Notes: generated by a model from the letters alone, not told the origin. A stretch of 64,000 nucleotides of DNA from Sphingobacterium sp. N143 (GCF_030325625.1 NZ_JACAIS010000001.1:806001-870000); one strand, 5' to 3'. Positions 27,012-35,974 are shown, counted from the stretch's first letter. Numbers and translations are program-made.

Positions 27012-27959
27012 ATGAAAACACTTAACAAAGTTACAATTGCAGGAGCACTATGTTTAAGCCTATTTTCCACCGTAGCATTTTCGTGCAGTGATGAAAATGA
27101 TTATCCAGCAGGGCAGGAGGCCCCTTCTGTAAATCATGCTAATGCAAAGACCAATTTCATTCAGGTGAAAGGAACAGCTTTCGCTTATCGAAGCTGGGGT
27201 AAAGAAGGGGGAATTCCTTTGGTATTGCTACCAGGAACTGGCGGTTCAATGGATGATTGGGATCCAGCTGTGACAGATGGTTTAGCGAAGCATTATAAAT
27301 TGGTCATATTCGACAATAAAGGAGTATCATCTTCAGCAGGTACCACACCCAATACGATACAGGACATGGCCAATGATGCCATTGATTTCATCATCGCCAT
27401 GAATCTTGGAAAAGTGAACATCATGGGATTCTCGATGGGTGGATTTGTGGCGCAAAGAATTGTTTTGACAGAGCCTGATCTAGTTAATAAAATGATATTG
27501 GCTGATAGTGGACCTAAGGGAGCCATTGGGCTTTCCAATCTTCCCAATATTATTGCAGGAAGTGCCGGACTTAGCCCCGAAGAATCCTATTTGAAGTTTG
27601 GATTTACCGATTCACAGGCCAGTACTGCTGCAGGCAGGGCATCTTATGCCAGAGTTCATCAACGGATGACTGATAGAGATCCAGTGCTTAGTGATGCGAC
27701 CTCAGCAGCACAATTTACAGCTGTACTTGCCTGGGCGCAGCCGGATGCAGGAGCACTAGATGAAATTAAAGCGATCAAAAAGCCCGTTCTGCTTGTTCAT
27801 GGTGATCAGGACCTTCCAATTTCCATCCAAAATGCCCACAATATGAAGCAGAATTTGGAAAACGCCACCCTTTTAGAATTTCCAGATTCAGGTCATGCTG
27901 CCTTCTATCAAAACTATGAGGCCTTCTTAGCAAAAGCAGTCCCGTTTTTAGCCCAATAA
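27012..27959 (+). CDS. alpha/beta-hydrolase lipoprotein
   Basis: The 315-residue protein has a lipoprotein leader (KVTIAGALCLSLFSTVAFSC, lipobox AFSC) and an alpha/beta-hydrolase fold with LLPGTGGSMDDWD as the oxyanion region, nucleophile Ser141 in GFSMGG, acid in LVHGDQD and His in PDSGHAAFY. It is a serine hydrolase anchored at the envelope; the substrate is unknown. It is monocistronic with its own -7 box and faces the convergent Nudix gene across a strong hairpin. Confidence 0.87.
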   Translation: MKTLNKVTIAGALCLSLFSTVAFSCSDENDYPAGQEAPSVNHANAKTNFIQVKGTAFAYRSWGKEGGIPLVLLPGTGGSMDDWDPAVTDGLAKHYKLVIFDNKGVSSSAGTTPNTIQDMANDAIDFIIAMNLGKVNIMGFSMGGFVAQRIVLTEPDLVNKMILADSGPKGAIGLSNLPNIIAGSAGLSPEESYLKFGFTDSQASTAAGRASYARVHQRMTDRDPVLSDATSAAQFTAVLAWAQPDAGALDEIKAIKKPVLLVHGDQDLPISIQNAHNMKQNLENATLLEFPDSGHAAFYQNYEAFLAKAVPFLAQ

Positions 27960-28001
27960 ACCCATGCATAGTTACAATCGATCCTATATTAAATAAAATG
28001 A

Positions 28002-28042
28002 AGCATTGGGGGGCAGGTTTCTAAAGTCTGCCCCCCAATGCT
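28002..28042. terminator. bidirectional hairpin between convergent genes
   Basis: Perfect 15-bp stem AGCATTGGGGGGCAG / CTGCCCCCCAATGCT with an 11-nt loop, between the hydrolase and Nudix stops. It has no long T-run on the plus side. Confidence 0.7.
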
Positions 28043-28073
28043 ATTGATAAAATTTATATGGTTATCTATGACC

Positions 28074-28478
28074 TTACCTGATCAAGTCTAGTTCTTTTAA
28101 TTTATCTAGTATCAGTTTGACAACCGCAGAGGTCCTGGCCCTATCAGTATAAGTTATCCATTCAAATGAGTCGATTTCACTCGCTGCTTTTAGTGTGCCC
28201 GAATAATCAGCAAAATAACAGGTCATCTTCACCACAGCATCAGCCTCTTTACCATCGGCAGGAGCCTGAAAAGTATCAAAATAACGGATAGAGTCATCTT
28301 GAATTTCAACGTTAAGTTCTTCCACAATCTCCCTTTTCAGGCATTCAATATCGGATTCATTGGGTTCTTTTTTACCGCCAGGCAAATAGAGTTTTGATTT
28401 TGATTTAGACAGTGCTGTTAAGACCTTTTTATCTGAAATGCTGATCAATGCAATTTTATCTATTATCTCCTTATTCAT
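28074..28478 (-). CDS. Nudix hydrolase
   Basis: The 134-residue protein carries the Nudix box GGKKEPNESDIECLKREIVE followed by ELNVEI, with all acidic metal ligands present, near residue 35-60. Nudix enzymes cleave nucleoside diphosphates linked to another group (NDP-X); the substrate here is not readable. It is single-domain, of normal length, and cytoplasmic. It stands between the arsenic operon and a convergent hydrolase. Confidence 0.9.
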   Translation of the reverse strand: MNKEIIDKIALISISDKKVLTALSKSKSKLYLPGGKKEPNESDIECLKREIVEELNVEIQDDSIRYFDTFQAPADGKEADAVVKMTCYFADYSGTLKAASEIDSFEWITYTDRARTSAVVKLILDKLKELDLIR

Positions 28479-28582
28479 ACCCTAAATTTAGTCAATTAAA
28501 ATGATGTATTATTAAACAACTATCCAATCAAGTATCTATTTTAGGGGCTCATAGAACTGATTATTTATTATTTTTAAGGTGA

Positions 28583-29635
28583 TTATTCTTCAGGAGCAGA
28601 CCTTGGACCGAAATATTTCTTCCGGAACCAAAAAGCAAGATTAACTAATGCAATCAGAGCCGGGACTTCAACCAATGGTCCGATAACCCCAACAAAAGCC
28701 TGTCCGCTATTGATCCCAAATACACCGATTGCCACAGCGATGGCCAGTTCAAAATTATTTCCAGCAGCGGTAAAAGCTATTGCTGTGCTCTGTGAATAAT
28801 CTGCACCAGCCTTTTTACCAGCGATAAAACTGACAGCAAACATCAGTGTAAAGTAGATAACCAGGGGAACAGCGATCCGCAGTACATCGAAAGGAAGCTG
28901 CAGTAACATTTCACCTTTAAGGCTGAACATAACGATAATGGTAAACAAAAGCGCAATTAGGGTAATTGGAGAGATCAGCGGAATGAAACGTTTCTGAAAC
29001 CATTCCTCACCTTTTAAAGCAATCAGTCCATATCTGCTGATGATGCCAGCGAGAAAAGGAATGCCCAGGTAAATACCTACGCTCTTTGCAATTTCAGCGA
29101 TGGAGATATCTACCGAAAGTCCCGCAACACCAAAAAAGGGAGGAAGGACGGTGATAAACAGATAAGCATAAAGGCTATATAGGAGGACCTGGAAGATACT
29201 GTTGAGCGCAATCAATCCGGCTGCATATTCCCTGTTTCCCTCAGCCAGTTCATTCCATACCACCACCATTGCAATACATCTGGCCAGACCGATCAATATC
29301 AGGCCTGCCATATATTCGGGGTAGCCATTCAAGAACAGGATTGCCAGCACAAACATCAATACCGGTCCGATAATCCAATTCAGAAGCAGCGAAGTCCCCA
29401 AAACCCGCACGTTACGGAAGACCTTACCGATCTGTTCGTAGCGTACCTTAGCCAAAGGAGGGTACATCATCAGGATCAAGCCAATGGCCAAAGGTATGTT
29501 AGTTGTTCCACTGCTAAAGCTATTGATCCACAGAGTAGACGAAGGAAAGATTTTTCCCAATACAATGCCCAGGGCCATTGCAAGAAAAATCCATAAGGTA
29601 AGATAGCGATCAAGGAATTTTAATTTTGACTTCAT
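28583..29635 (-). CDS. acr3: ACR3-type arsenite efflux permease
   Basis: The 350-residue protein has about ten membrane segments and the ACR3 landmarks: [20 protein letters not shown] with the conserved Cys near residue 119, and [17 protein letters not shown]. It exports As(III) across the inner membrane by the ion gradient. It is the last gene of the operon arsR, DUF6428, phosphatase, acr3 (3 bp after the phosphatase stop), the usual Bacteroidota arsenic set. Confidence 0.93.
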   Translation of the reverse strand: MKSKLKFLDRYLTLWIFLAMALGIVLGKIFPSSTLWINSFSSGTTNIPLAIGLILMMYPPLAKVRYEQIGKVFRNVRVLGTSLLLNWIIGPVLMFVLAILFLNGYPEYMAGLILIGLARCIAMVVVWNELAEGNREYAAGLIALNSIFQVLLYSLYAYLFITVLPPFFGVAGLSVDISIAEIAKSVGIYLGIPFLAGIISRYGLIALKGEEWFQKRFIPLISPITLIALLFTIIVMFSLKGEMLLQLPFDVLRIAVPLVIYFTLMFAVSFIAGKKAGADYSQSTAIAFTAAGNNFELAIAVAIGVFGINSGQAFVGVIGPLVEVPALIALVNLAFWFRKKYFGPRSAPEE

Positions 29636-29638
29636 CTT

Positions 29639-30256
29639 TTAAGTGTTGATCTGTGAAAAAACATAAAACATCTCTGTTGCTATCTGTACACTTCGGCTTG
29701 CATATACCTCGTCCTGTTCCGGGCTTCCGTCCGCGCTTTTAGGATCTTCAAAAGTCACCGGAATGCGTTTTTCAGCACCTGCAATAACAGGGCAGCCAGC
29801 ATCAGCCTGTGAGCAGGTCATGATCGCAGCAAAGTTTGATACAGGGTTGAATGTGCTGTCGTACTTTTTGGAAAACCCTATGATAGGTGCCGTATTCTCA
29901 CTCGCCTTGATCGCATAAACTGGGTTTTCGCCTTCGGAAATCTTAAAAACAGTAAAGCCCTGGGATATCAACGTCTCAACGACTTTCGGAAATAAAGCTG
30001 TTTCCTCCGTACCTCCGGAATAACAGATGACATCCTGTATGTTAAAGAACCATGCGGCTGTCTGCGCCCATACTTGGGACAGATGACTGCGCCGTGAATT
30101 GTGTGTACAGATAAAATTCAAATTGACCTGCTGTCCTGCATGTACCTTTTCCTGAATAAAGTTAATCAATGGAAGCAATACGGCCTTGCGCTCTTCACTG
30201 ACCCGCCCTTCCCAGTCAAGTAGGCTGATGGTAGTTGATAATATAGGATAGATCAT
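29639..30256 (-). CDS. arsenate-reductase-like low-molecular-weight tyrosine phosphatase
   Basis: The 205-residue protein has the phosphatase loop CTHNSRR (Cys50-x5-Arg56) following FI, of the low-molecular-weight PTPase/ArsC2 fold, and a late Cys in TCSQADAGCP, with the acid motif FEDPKSADG. It is longer than thioredoxin-coupled ArsC because of an N-terminal extension of about 40 residues. In this operon context it most likely reduces arsenate to arsenite for ACR3; the resolving cysteines (CSQADAGC) fit. The name arsenate reductase is from context. Confidence 0.85.
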   Translation of the reverse strand: MIYPILSTTISLLDWEGRVSEERKAVLLPLINFIQEKVHAGQQVNLNFICTHNSRRSHLSQVWAQTAAWFFNIQDVICYSGGTEETALFPKVVETLISQGFTVFKISEGENPVYAIKASENTAPIIGFSKKYDSTFNPVSNFAAIMTCSQADAGCPVIAGAEKRIPVTFEDPKSADGSPEQDEVYASRSVQIATEMFYVFSQINT

Positions 30257-30273
30257 AAATAAAATCTATTGGG

Positions 30274-30747
30274 TTAACAACATCCCGAACCCGGCGTACA
30301 GCTGGATGATTGGATAATAGGCAGGTCAGCAAGATTCTTCTTTTGCTTTTCAGCAGGAATGCCGCAGGCATCCTGAGCAAGGCATGCTGTTGTAAGCGCT
30401 TTTAAAACAAAAGTTTTTCCATTGAAATCAAGGCCGTATTTGCCGATGGTGTCGCTCTGGTATTCCACTTCGATCTCCGCATCTTCGATGCCCAACTTTT
30501 CTTCCGAAAGAGTAATAATATGCAATAGTTTTCCAGGCTTTAAACGGTGCGCGTAATCATCCGCGTTCCAAAGCTGAAAGTTCACTGTCTTTTCGTTACG
30601 GATTACGCCACCGCAGTCTATAAAGTTTTTTGTGATCTGGCCCACTTCCGTTACGTGGAAGTGTTCGGGAACAAATGTTCCATTCTCTAACTGAAATTCA
30701 ACATTGTCCAATGTTGGCAGGATTTCTTTAATTTCTGATAGTGTCAT
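30274..30747 (-). CDS. DUF6428-family protein of the arsenic operon
   Basis: I chose MTLSEIKEILPTL at 30747; the longer frame to 30786 would run through a second ArsR-type site. The 157-residue protein has the DUF6428 pattern VEFQLENGTFVPEHFHVTEV and ends in a cysteine-rich tail (AQDACGIP, then SSSCTPGSGCC) that could bind arsenite. It is found regularly between arsR and the phosphatase gene in Bacteroidota. Its biochemical role is not known; metalloid binding or delivery to the efflux pump is a reasonable guess only. Confidence 0.8.
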   Translation of the reverse strand: MTLSEIKEILPTLDNVEFQLENGTFVPEHFHVTEVGQITKNFIDCGGVIRNEKTVNFQLWNADDYAHRLKPGKLLHIITLSEEKLGIEDAEIEVEYQSDTIGKYGLDFNGKTFVLKALTTACLAQDACGIPAEKQKKNLADLPIIQSSSCTPGSGCC

Positions 30748-30782
30748 TTTACTGAATTTAAAAATATTAGAATTTATATATT

Positions 30783-30795
30783 GCAATATTACGAT
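30783..30795. promoter_or_regulatory. second ArsR operator core inside the operon
   Basis: GCAATATTACGAT is identical to the core of the arsR operator (31166-31178). It lies 36 bp upstream of the DUF6428 start and 22 bp after the arsR stop. Confidence 0.5.
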
Positions 30796-30816
30796 GATAA
30801 TGTTTAAAAAAAAGCG

Positions 30817-31149
30817 CTAAGAGCAGCAGCTATTTACTTTTACATCCTGATTAAAGAAGGCATTGAAGTCTTCCTGAACTTTTTTCCAGACTTTTTCATC
30901 AATACAGTAGCAAACAGATTTCCCTTCAATAGTCCCCTGTATGATACCCGTGCTTTTGAGTTCTTTTAAATGCTGTGAGATGGTTGCCTGCGCAAGACCA
31001 AGCTCCTCGACCAAGTCATTGCAGATACAAGCTTTCTTATCAATAATATATTGAAGTATGGCAATACGGGCTGGATGTCCCAGGACCTTAAAAGCTGAAG
31101 CCAATTTATTGTGCCTGTCGGCAAAAATTTCTGATTTAGTAAGTCCCAT
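30817..31149 (-). CDS. arsR: ArsR-family metalloregulator of the arsenic operon
   Basis: The 110-residue protein has an ArsR winged helix: ASAFKVLGHPARIAILQYI, then the metal-site helix ACICNDLVEELGLAQATISQ with CxC-type cysteines, and KSVCYCIDEKVW. An additional Cys pair ends the protein (VNSCCS). It represses the operon and lets go when arsenite binds the cysteines. It is the first gene of the operon; a near-perfect dyad directly upstream is the operator. Confidence 0.92.
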   Translation of the reverse strand: MGLTKSEIFADRHNKLASAFKVLGHPARIAILQYIIDKKACICNDLVEELGLAQATISQHLKELKSTGIIQGTIEGKSVCYCIDEKVWKKVQEDFNAFFNQDVKVNSCCS

Positions 31150-31150
31150 A

Positions 31151-31190
31151 TTTAATTGTAATATCGCAATATTACGATATTATAATTAAA
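31151..31190. promoter_or_regulatory. arsR operator dyad
   Basis: Two 16-bp arms (31151-31166 and 31175-31190) form an inverted repeat with one mismatch around the spacer CAATATTA; the inner arms are TAATATCG / CGATATTA. It begins 2 bp upstream of the arsR start. Confidence 0.7.
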
Positions 31191-31205
31191 TATCCAAATA
31201 AAAGG

Positions 31206-31355
31206 ATGAGGAGAGCCTTGGAGGAAGTGATGGATCATCGTTGTACTGGTATCGGTAGCGAGGTTTTCACAATTGAGATGCAGCAGCTCTTCCAAGAGTT
31301 TTTTAAGGACTGCGCCGTGCACTATATATGGATTCGGCCGGGATTACAAGAGTAA
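31206..31355 (+). CDS. 49-residue open frame, possible gene remnant
   Basis: The frame starts at an ATG and ends at TAA, with a composition that looks coding (FTIEMQQLFQEFFKDCAVHY, then IWIRPGLQE). I do not recognise it. It lies between the arsenic operon and the truncated DJ-1/PfpI gene on the opposite strand, a place where remnants gather, so it may be the end of a lost gene. Confidence that it is expressed is low. Confidence 0.25.
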   Translation: MRRALEEVMDHRCTGIGSEVFTIEMQQLFQEFFKDCAVHYIWIRPGLQE

Positions 31356-31377
31356 TTAACCTTTTGGGTATCTCGGG

Positions 31378-31569
31378 CTAATTTTCGAGTTCGTTCATAA
31401 CGACCTTAGCCATTTCTTTGGAGCTAAATGGATTCTGTCCGGTAATGAGGTTCTTGTCCACTACAACATTCGATGTCATTGGAAAAAAAGCTTTCTTCAG
31501 GTTAGCCCCCCCTTTCATGGCGAGTCTTTCACGGACCCGGTTGGCAAGTTCATTGTTATAAGCCATCAC
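31378..31569 (-). pseudogene. truncated DJ-1/PfpI-family gene (3' remnant)
   Basis: The 63 residues end in NVVVDKNLITGQNPFSSKEM, then AKVVMNELEN. This is the C-terminal strand and helix of a DJ-1/PfpI-type (HchA-like) protein, where the ITGQNP motif is diagnostic. About two thirds of such a protein (roughly 200 residues), including the Cys nucleophile elbow, is missing. No matching upstream part was found between here and 31780, so the 5' end was deleted. It could still be translated from MAYNN but is not expected to be active. Confidence 0.6.
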
Positions 31570-31744
31570 TTCAGTTTGTCTGTTACTTAAAATTACTTAA
31601 AAACTGCCATTGTCGCGAGATTTTTCCTCATGATGATTTGAAGAACAAGATAACCCAAGATCCAGATAAAGTTTTTCATCGTCAAATATATTAGTTAAAT
31701 AAGTTGTTTTGCTAAAAATATTAGTACAATTATATTTGTTTACT

Positions 31745-31752
31745 TATATTTG
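31745..31752 (+). promoter_or_regulatory. -7 box of the first Rpn gene
   Basis: TATATTTG, 30 bp before the ATG at 31783; the same box and the following 30 bp recur before the second Rpn copy. A second TATATTTG lies at 31731-31738. Confidence 0.55.
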
Positions 31753-31782
31753 TATTGTTAACCAATTTAAAAACAATGTATT

Positions 31783-32818
31783 ATGAGTGAGTTGAAACAG
31801 TCGAAATATATCGATATCACGACAGATTATGGCTTTAAAAAAGTTTTTGGATCAGACACCAATAAAGATCTTCTGATCGCTTTCTTAAACGAACTTTTTA
31901 GAGGCCGCAAGGTTATTGCTGATTTATATTATAACAAAAATGAGCATGTCGGAGATACAGAGGATGTTGGTACCGTTATTTTTGATCTGACCTGTACGGC
32001 TGACAATGGCGAACGATTTATTATTGAAGTGCAACGCACGGCGCAGGTTAATTTGAAAAAGCGAATGCTTTACTACAGTAGTAAATTGATAGCTGATCAG
32101 GCCCCCAAAGGCAACCGAAGAGCTTGGAATTATGCAATTAGTGAAGTCTATATCATTGTATTGATGGATGGATTTACGATGCCCGAAGCGGGTGATGAGA
32201 AGTATTTTTTGCACGATATTTGTCTATGTTATCGAGATCATGGTAAAATATTTTACGAAGATCTGGGTTTTATATATGTGGAACCCCGAAGGGCTCTATC
32301 ATGCCTAAATAGAGAATTAAATTAATGATAAATTGGTTAACTTTGTTAAAGCTGAGGCAGAGTTAGTTAATGATTTGGATCGTTGGCTTTTTATACTCAA
32401 GAATATGTCTTCGCTAAAGGGACTTTCCACCTATCTGCGGAAGCCGATATTTGAAAAGTTATTTCAGTTAGCAGAGTATAGTAAGCTAAAACCGGAGGAA
32501 CGAGAGATGTACAATGTAAGTTTAAGGAATAAATGGGATGCGGAGAGTATTCGGAGCAGTCAGGAAGAGCTCCTGAAACGAGCGCGCGAAAAAGCAATGG
32601 CTGAAGGAAAAGCTGAAGGAAGAGAAGAAGGAAGAGAAGAAGGAAAAGCTGAAGGAAAAGAAGAAGGAAGAAAAGAAGGAAGAAAAGAAGGAAAAGCAGA
32701 GGTAATAAAAAAACTTTTGTCTTTGAATAAGTTTTCGTTTTCGGATATTGCCGAACTGGCGAATGTCACTGTAGAGTTTGTAAAGCAGATCGAGGCAGAG
32801 ACATCCAAAGAAAAATAG
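31783..32818 (+). pseudogene. Rpn-family PD-(D/E)XK nuclease gene, copy 1, interrupted
   Basis: Residues 1-165 match copy 2 at 38999 almost exactly, including the nuclease core (FDLT with the Asp, then IIEVQ). After DLGFIYV a 55-nt segment replaces 6 nt of copy 2, a net gain of 49 nt, which shifts the frame and brings a stop at 32325. The C-terminal half then continues in another frame from a TTG at 32333, with the low-complexity EGREEGREEGKAEG region and a helix NVTVEFVKQIEAE. Two separate polypeptides could be made, but the fold is split after the core. Rpn proteins are endonucleases linked to recombination and often called transposases. Confidence 0.85.
32278..32332 (+). repeat. short palindrome-containing insertion in Rpn copy 1
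   Basis: The segment is absent from copy 2. It contains CCCGAAGGG (32285-32293) and an inverted repeat CTCTAT (32294-32299) / ATAGAG (32309-32314), and ends AT-rich. No other copy was seen in the window. Confidence 0.6.
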
Positions 32819-32843
32819 AACATATTACCATTTAAGGTTTTAT

Positions 32844-32882
32844 GGCCGCTTGGACAGTAGTATCCAAGCGGCCTTTATTTTA
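32844..32882 (+). terminator. terminator after Rpn copy 1
   Basis: Perfect 11-bp stem GGCCGCTTGGA / TCCAAGCGGCC with an 8-nt loop followed by TTTATTTTAT. Confidence 0.8.
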
Positions 32883-33304
32883 TATGGACGAGGAGCAAAA
32901 GAGACATTGATGGAGGCCAGTATCGCAGCATGGAGGATTTTTATAATGGTGATTTCCAGCCTTAAATAAATCCAAAAATGCAGGAGCAAATAAGTTTAGG
33001 AAATTGACAAGGAATAGAAACGTCTCAGTAAAGTGAAAAAAATGACGCCAGGAAAATTGACGAACATACACAAGTGTCTGATGAAAATCGGGTTCGAAAT
33101 TCAATGTAGCGGCGTAGACTCCTGATTTCAGGCTGGAACGGAGATAATGCTTTCAGGACTCAATAGCTAGATTGTCCGTGTTCTTGAATTTACTAAATTG
33201 TGATGATAAAAAAATCGGTTGTATGAAAAATGAACGGATAAGGCTATTAAAACTGATAGTGAAAAAGTTTGGGTAGTGTCTAATATTGCTTAAATTCAGG
33301 CTTT
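32883..33304. other. 422-bp region without a recognised gene
   Basis: Only short frames occur, and the best one (minus strand, 74 residues) looks random. The sequence ggttcgaaattc near 33090 resembles a tRNA T-loop but has no matching stems. No repeat of note. Confidence 0.4.
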
Positions 33305-33823
33305 ATGAAAAATATGGAAATCAGAAGAGTAACCTTGCATGACATCAAACTGCTACAAGAAATTGGGAGAAATACGTTTCTTGAAACATTTTCTGAAAGT
33401 AATACTGAAGAAAACATGGTTAAGTATTTAGCGGAAGGCTTTTCTATCGAAAAGCTGACCGAAGAACTCAACAATGCGCATTCCGAGTTTTACTTTGCTG
33501 TCAATGAGCAAGACGTTGTTGGATATCTGAAACTAAACTTTGGAGCCTCTCAAACAGAACTGAAAGATAGCAGCAGCCTTGAAATAGAACGTATTTATGT
33601 GTTACGGAAATATCACGGTAAAAAGGTCGGTCAAGTATTGTATGACAAAGCAATACAGGTAGCGAAAGAAAAGAAAGTAAATTATATCTGGCTAGGTGTT
33701 TGGGAAGAAAACCCGAGGGCTATCCGTTTTTACGAAAAAAATGGATTTGTGGAATTTGACAAGCACATTTTCAAATTAGGGGAAGATGAACAGACCGATA
33801 TAATGATGAAAAAAAATATGTAA
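33305..33823 (+). CDS. GNAT-family N-acetyltransferase
   Basis: The 172-residue protein has the GNAT fold: substrate-side helix IGRNTFLETFSESNTEENM, strand FYFAVNEQDVVGYLKLNFG, acetyl-CoA loop RKYHGKKVGQVLYDKAIQVA near 100-118 and the C-terminal WEENPRAIRFYEKNGFVEF. It transfers an acetyl group to an amine; FVEFDKHIFKLGEDEQTDIMM resembles polyamine or diamine acetyltransferases, but the substrate is unproven. It stands alone with a poorly defined promoter. Confidence 0.9.
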   Translation: MKNMEIRRVTLHDIKLLQEIGRNTFLETFSESNTEENMVKYLAEGFSIEKLTEELNNAHSEFYFAVNEQDVVGYLKLNFGASQTELKDSSSLEIERIYVLRKYHGKKVGQVLYDKAIQVAKEKKVNYIWLGVWEENPRAIRFYEKNGFVEFDKHIFKLGEDEQTDIMMKKNM

Positions 33824-33980
33824 AAACCAACACTGTCTCATAAAAGTGTAGGTTATAGAAATACAGCCTTGAATACCTGTAGTTCACTTTTCCTCATTTT
33901 GGTTAGGATAATCCTCGTTTTAGCAACGTGAGTATGTCTAGTTAGAATCAATTTTGTATGAATATCAATACAATTAAAAA

Positions 33981-34817
33981 ATGGGAAATAGACAGAACGA
34001 AAAAGTTTGGTTCATTACAGGATCTTCACGAGGTTTTGGGAAAATATGGGCAGAGGCCGCTTTGAAACGCGGTGACAAGGTTGCTGCCACTGCACGTAAT
34101 AGCAGTAGTATCCAATCATTAAAAGAAAAATATGGGGATCAGGTCCTCATTCTTGAAGTGGATGTAACCCAGGCTTCACAAGTGCAAAATGCTATTATTA
34201 GTGCCAACGACTATTTCGGAAGATTAGATATTGTGTTTAATAATGCCGGATATTCTTTGGTCGGCACCATAGAGGAAAGCAGCACCGATGAGGTAAAAGC
34301 CATGTATGAAACCAATATTATGGGGCCTATTCATGTGATTCAGGCAGCATTGCCTATACTGCGTGCCCAAGGTCATGGTCATATTTTGGGAACATCCAGC
34401 GCCGTTGGCATTTATAGTAATCCACTAATCGGGTATTATTGTTCTTCAAAATTTGCGTTTGAAGCTATTTACGATAGTTTATCTAAGGAGGTTGCAGCAT
34501 TTGGCATCAAAGTAACGTTGATTGAACCGGGGGCATATAGTACTGAATTTGGTAGTGCCGAATCACTAAAAATAGCCAGCAAAAAACTAGCGGAATATGA
34601 TGATCTGAAAAACAGCTTGATGGAAAATTTGAAGAAGCTGGAACGGGGAAACCCATTAGCCACTCCCGACGCTATATTTGCGGTAGTCGATGCTGAAAAT
34701 CCTCCGTTGAGATTACTATTGGGTAAAAACGATTTGCCACATATCGAACAGATCTATGCTGAACGCATTCAGGAATGGGAAAACTGGAAAAATATTTCAG
34801 AGGCAGCCCAAGGTTAA
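33981..34817 (+). CDS. short-chain dehydrogenase/reductase (SDR)
   Basis: The 278-residue protein has SDR motifs: TGSSRGFGKIWAEAALKRG (cofactor; ARN after strand two suggests NADP), NNAGYSLVG, and YYCSSK as the YxxxK site after TSSAVGIYSNP. It lies immediately upstream of an AraC gene (91 bp) whose paralogues sit by other redox enzymes here, so it is likely regulated by that protein. The substrate is unknown. Confidence 0.9.
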   Translation: MGNRQNEKVWFITGSSRGFGKIWAEAALKRGDKVAATARNSSSIQSLKEKYGDQVLILEVDVTQASQVQNAIISANDYFGRLDIVFNNAGYSLVGTIEESSTDEVKAMYETNIMGPIHVIQAALPILRAQGHGHILGTSSAVGIYSNPLIGYYCSSKFAFEAIYDSLSKEVAAFGIKVTLIEPGAYSTEFGSAESLKIASKKLAEYDDLKNSLMENLKKLERGNPLATPDAIFAVVDAENPPLRLLLGKNDLPHIEQIYAERIQEWENWKNISEAAQG

Positions 34818-34908
34818 TCACCTATGATGCCCTTGGGAGCTTTTATTCGCTTTTCTTTTGCAGGGAAAAGCGGATATTGCTTAACTTGTAACCTATAATT
34901 TTTATAAC

Positions 34909-35865
34909 ATGGTTTCTAAAAAATCGAATCACTCCGTTAAAAGATTTCATACGCTGGCTGAGGTCATGGAGGCATCCGGTTTTCCACCGCCTAAGCATCC
35001 ATTGATCGTTTTGTTGAACGGTGTGGACCGGCCACTTAAAGGTCATGCTCCCAGTAAATCACATGTATTGAATTATTATAAAATAGCATTTAAACCAGAT
35101 GCGGGAGGAGAGCTCATGTATGGTCATACCAAATTTGATTTTAAGGAGGGCGGTTTGTTTTTTGTGGCCCCTCAGCAGATTCTCTCATCTATAGAAGCCG
35201 ATAAGCAAACGAAGGCTGAAGAACAAAAAATACTCAGCCCGCAGATCACACTGCTTATAGATCCTGATTTTTTATTACAATACCCCTTGGCACAGAAGAT
35301 CCAACAGTACCATTTCTTTTCTTATGCCACCAATGAAGCGCTGCACCTGTCGACCAAGGAAAAAGAAACCATGCTGTCACTTTTCAGAAATATAGAAGAA
35401 GAACTTGAAAACCGCTTAGACGACATGAGCCATCATGTGATCATCTCCCAGATTGAGCTGCTGCTAAATTATGCCCAACGATTTTATAACAGGCAGTTTC
35501 TGACCCGAAAACAGAACTATCCGAGTATTGCCGAGCGCATCGATCAATTGTTGGAGGATTATTTCAATAGCGATAAGGTCCTGAGCGGTGGAGTACCCAC
35601 CGTCAATTACCTGGCTGAGCAGCTCCATATGTCAGCAAGTTATTTAAGCGATCTGTTGCGAAATCTTACTGGTCAAAACACCCAGCAATTCATTCATGAC
35701 AAGATGATTTATCGTGCAAAGAATAAGCTGTCTACCACAGATCTCAGTATTTCTGAAATTGCATTTGAATTAGGTTTTGAACAGCCACAATCCTTTAGCC
35801 GATTGTTTAAATTAAAAACCAAACAGAGCCCACAGCAGTATAGAGCTCAATTCATTCGACCATAG
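34909..35865 (+). CDS. AraC-family regulator, paralogue A
   Basis: The 318-residue protein has an N-terminal sensing domain of about 190 residues (ending FYNRQFLTRKQ) and a C-terminal AraC domain (about 225-318; MSASYLSDLLRNLTGQNTQQ and ISEIAFELGFEQPQSFSRLF). The domain order, the FYxRQF linker and the HTH are closely shared with the regulators at 36925 and 41266, which marks three paralogues. It sits between an SDR upstream and an epimerase downstream on the same strand. Confidence 0.9.
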   Translation: MVSKKSNHSVKRFHTLAEVMEASGFPPPKHPLIVLLNGVDRPLKGHAPSKSHVLNYYKIAFKPDAGGELMYGHTKFDFKEGGLFFVAPQQILSSIEADKQTKAEEQKILSPQITLLIDPDFLLQYPLAQKIQQYHFFSYATNEALHLSTKEKETMLSLFRNIEEELENRLDDMSHHVIISQIELLLNYAQRFYNRQFLTRKQNYPSIAERIDQLLEDYFNSDKVLSGGVPTVNYLAEQLHMSASYLSDLLRNLTGQNTQQFIHDKMIYRAKNKLSTTDLSISEIAFELGFEQPQSFSRLFKLKTKQSPQQYRAQFIRP

Positions 35866-35974
35866 AATTTACATATATCCCAGCTTGCTATTAAAAATGG
35901 CTACAACAAAGCTATTTTTGGATACATTTAGCAGTATCACAACCCTGAACTTTGCTTCATCAATAATATTAGAC

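Noticed and set aside
32560..32823. Minus-strand frame rich in Ser/Phe/Pro
   Set aside because: It is the complement of the EGREEG-type low-complexity coding repeat of Rpn copy 1.
33085..33115. Sequence resembling a tRNA T-loop (GGTTCGAAATTC)
   Set aside because: No acceptor, D or anticodon stems can be drawn around it.
33906..33956. Possible AraC-type site (CCTCGTTTTAGC) and imperfect -7 box CAATTTTG before the SDR at 33981
   Set aside because: The spacing (28 bp) matches neither 18 nor 39 bp and the 21-bp second half-site is missing.
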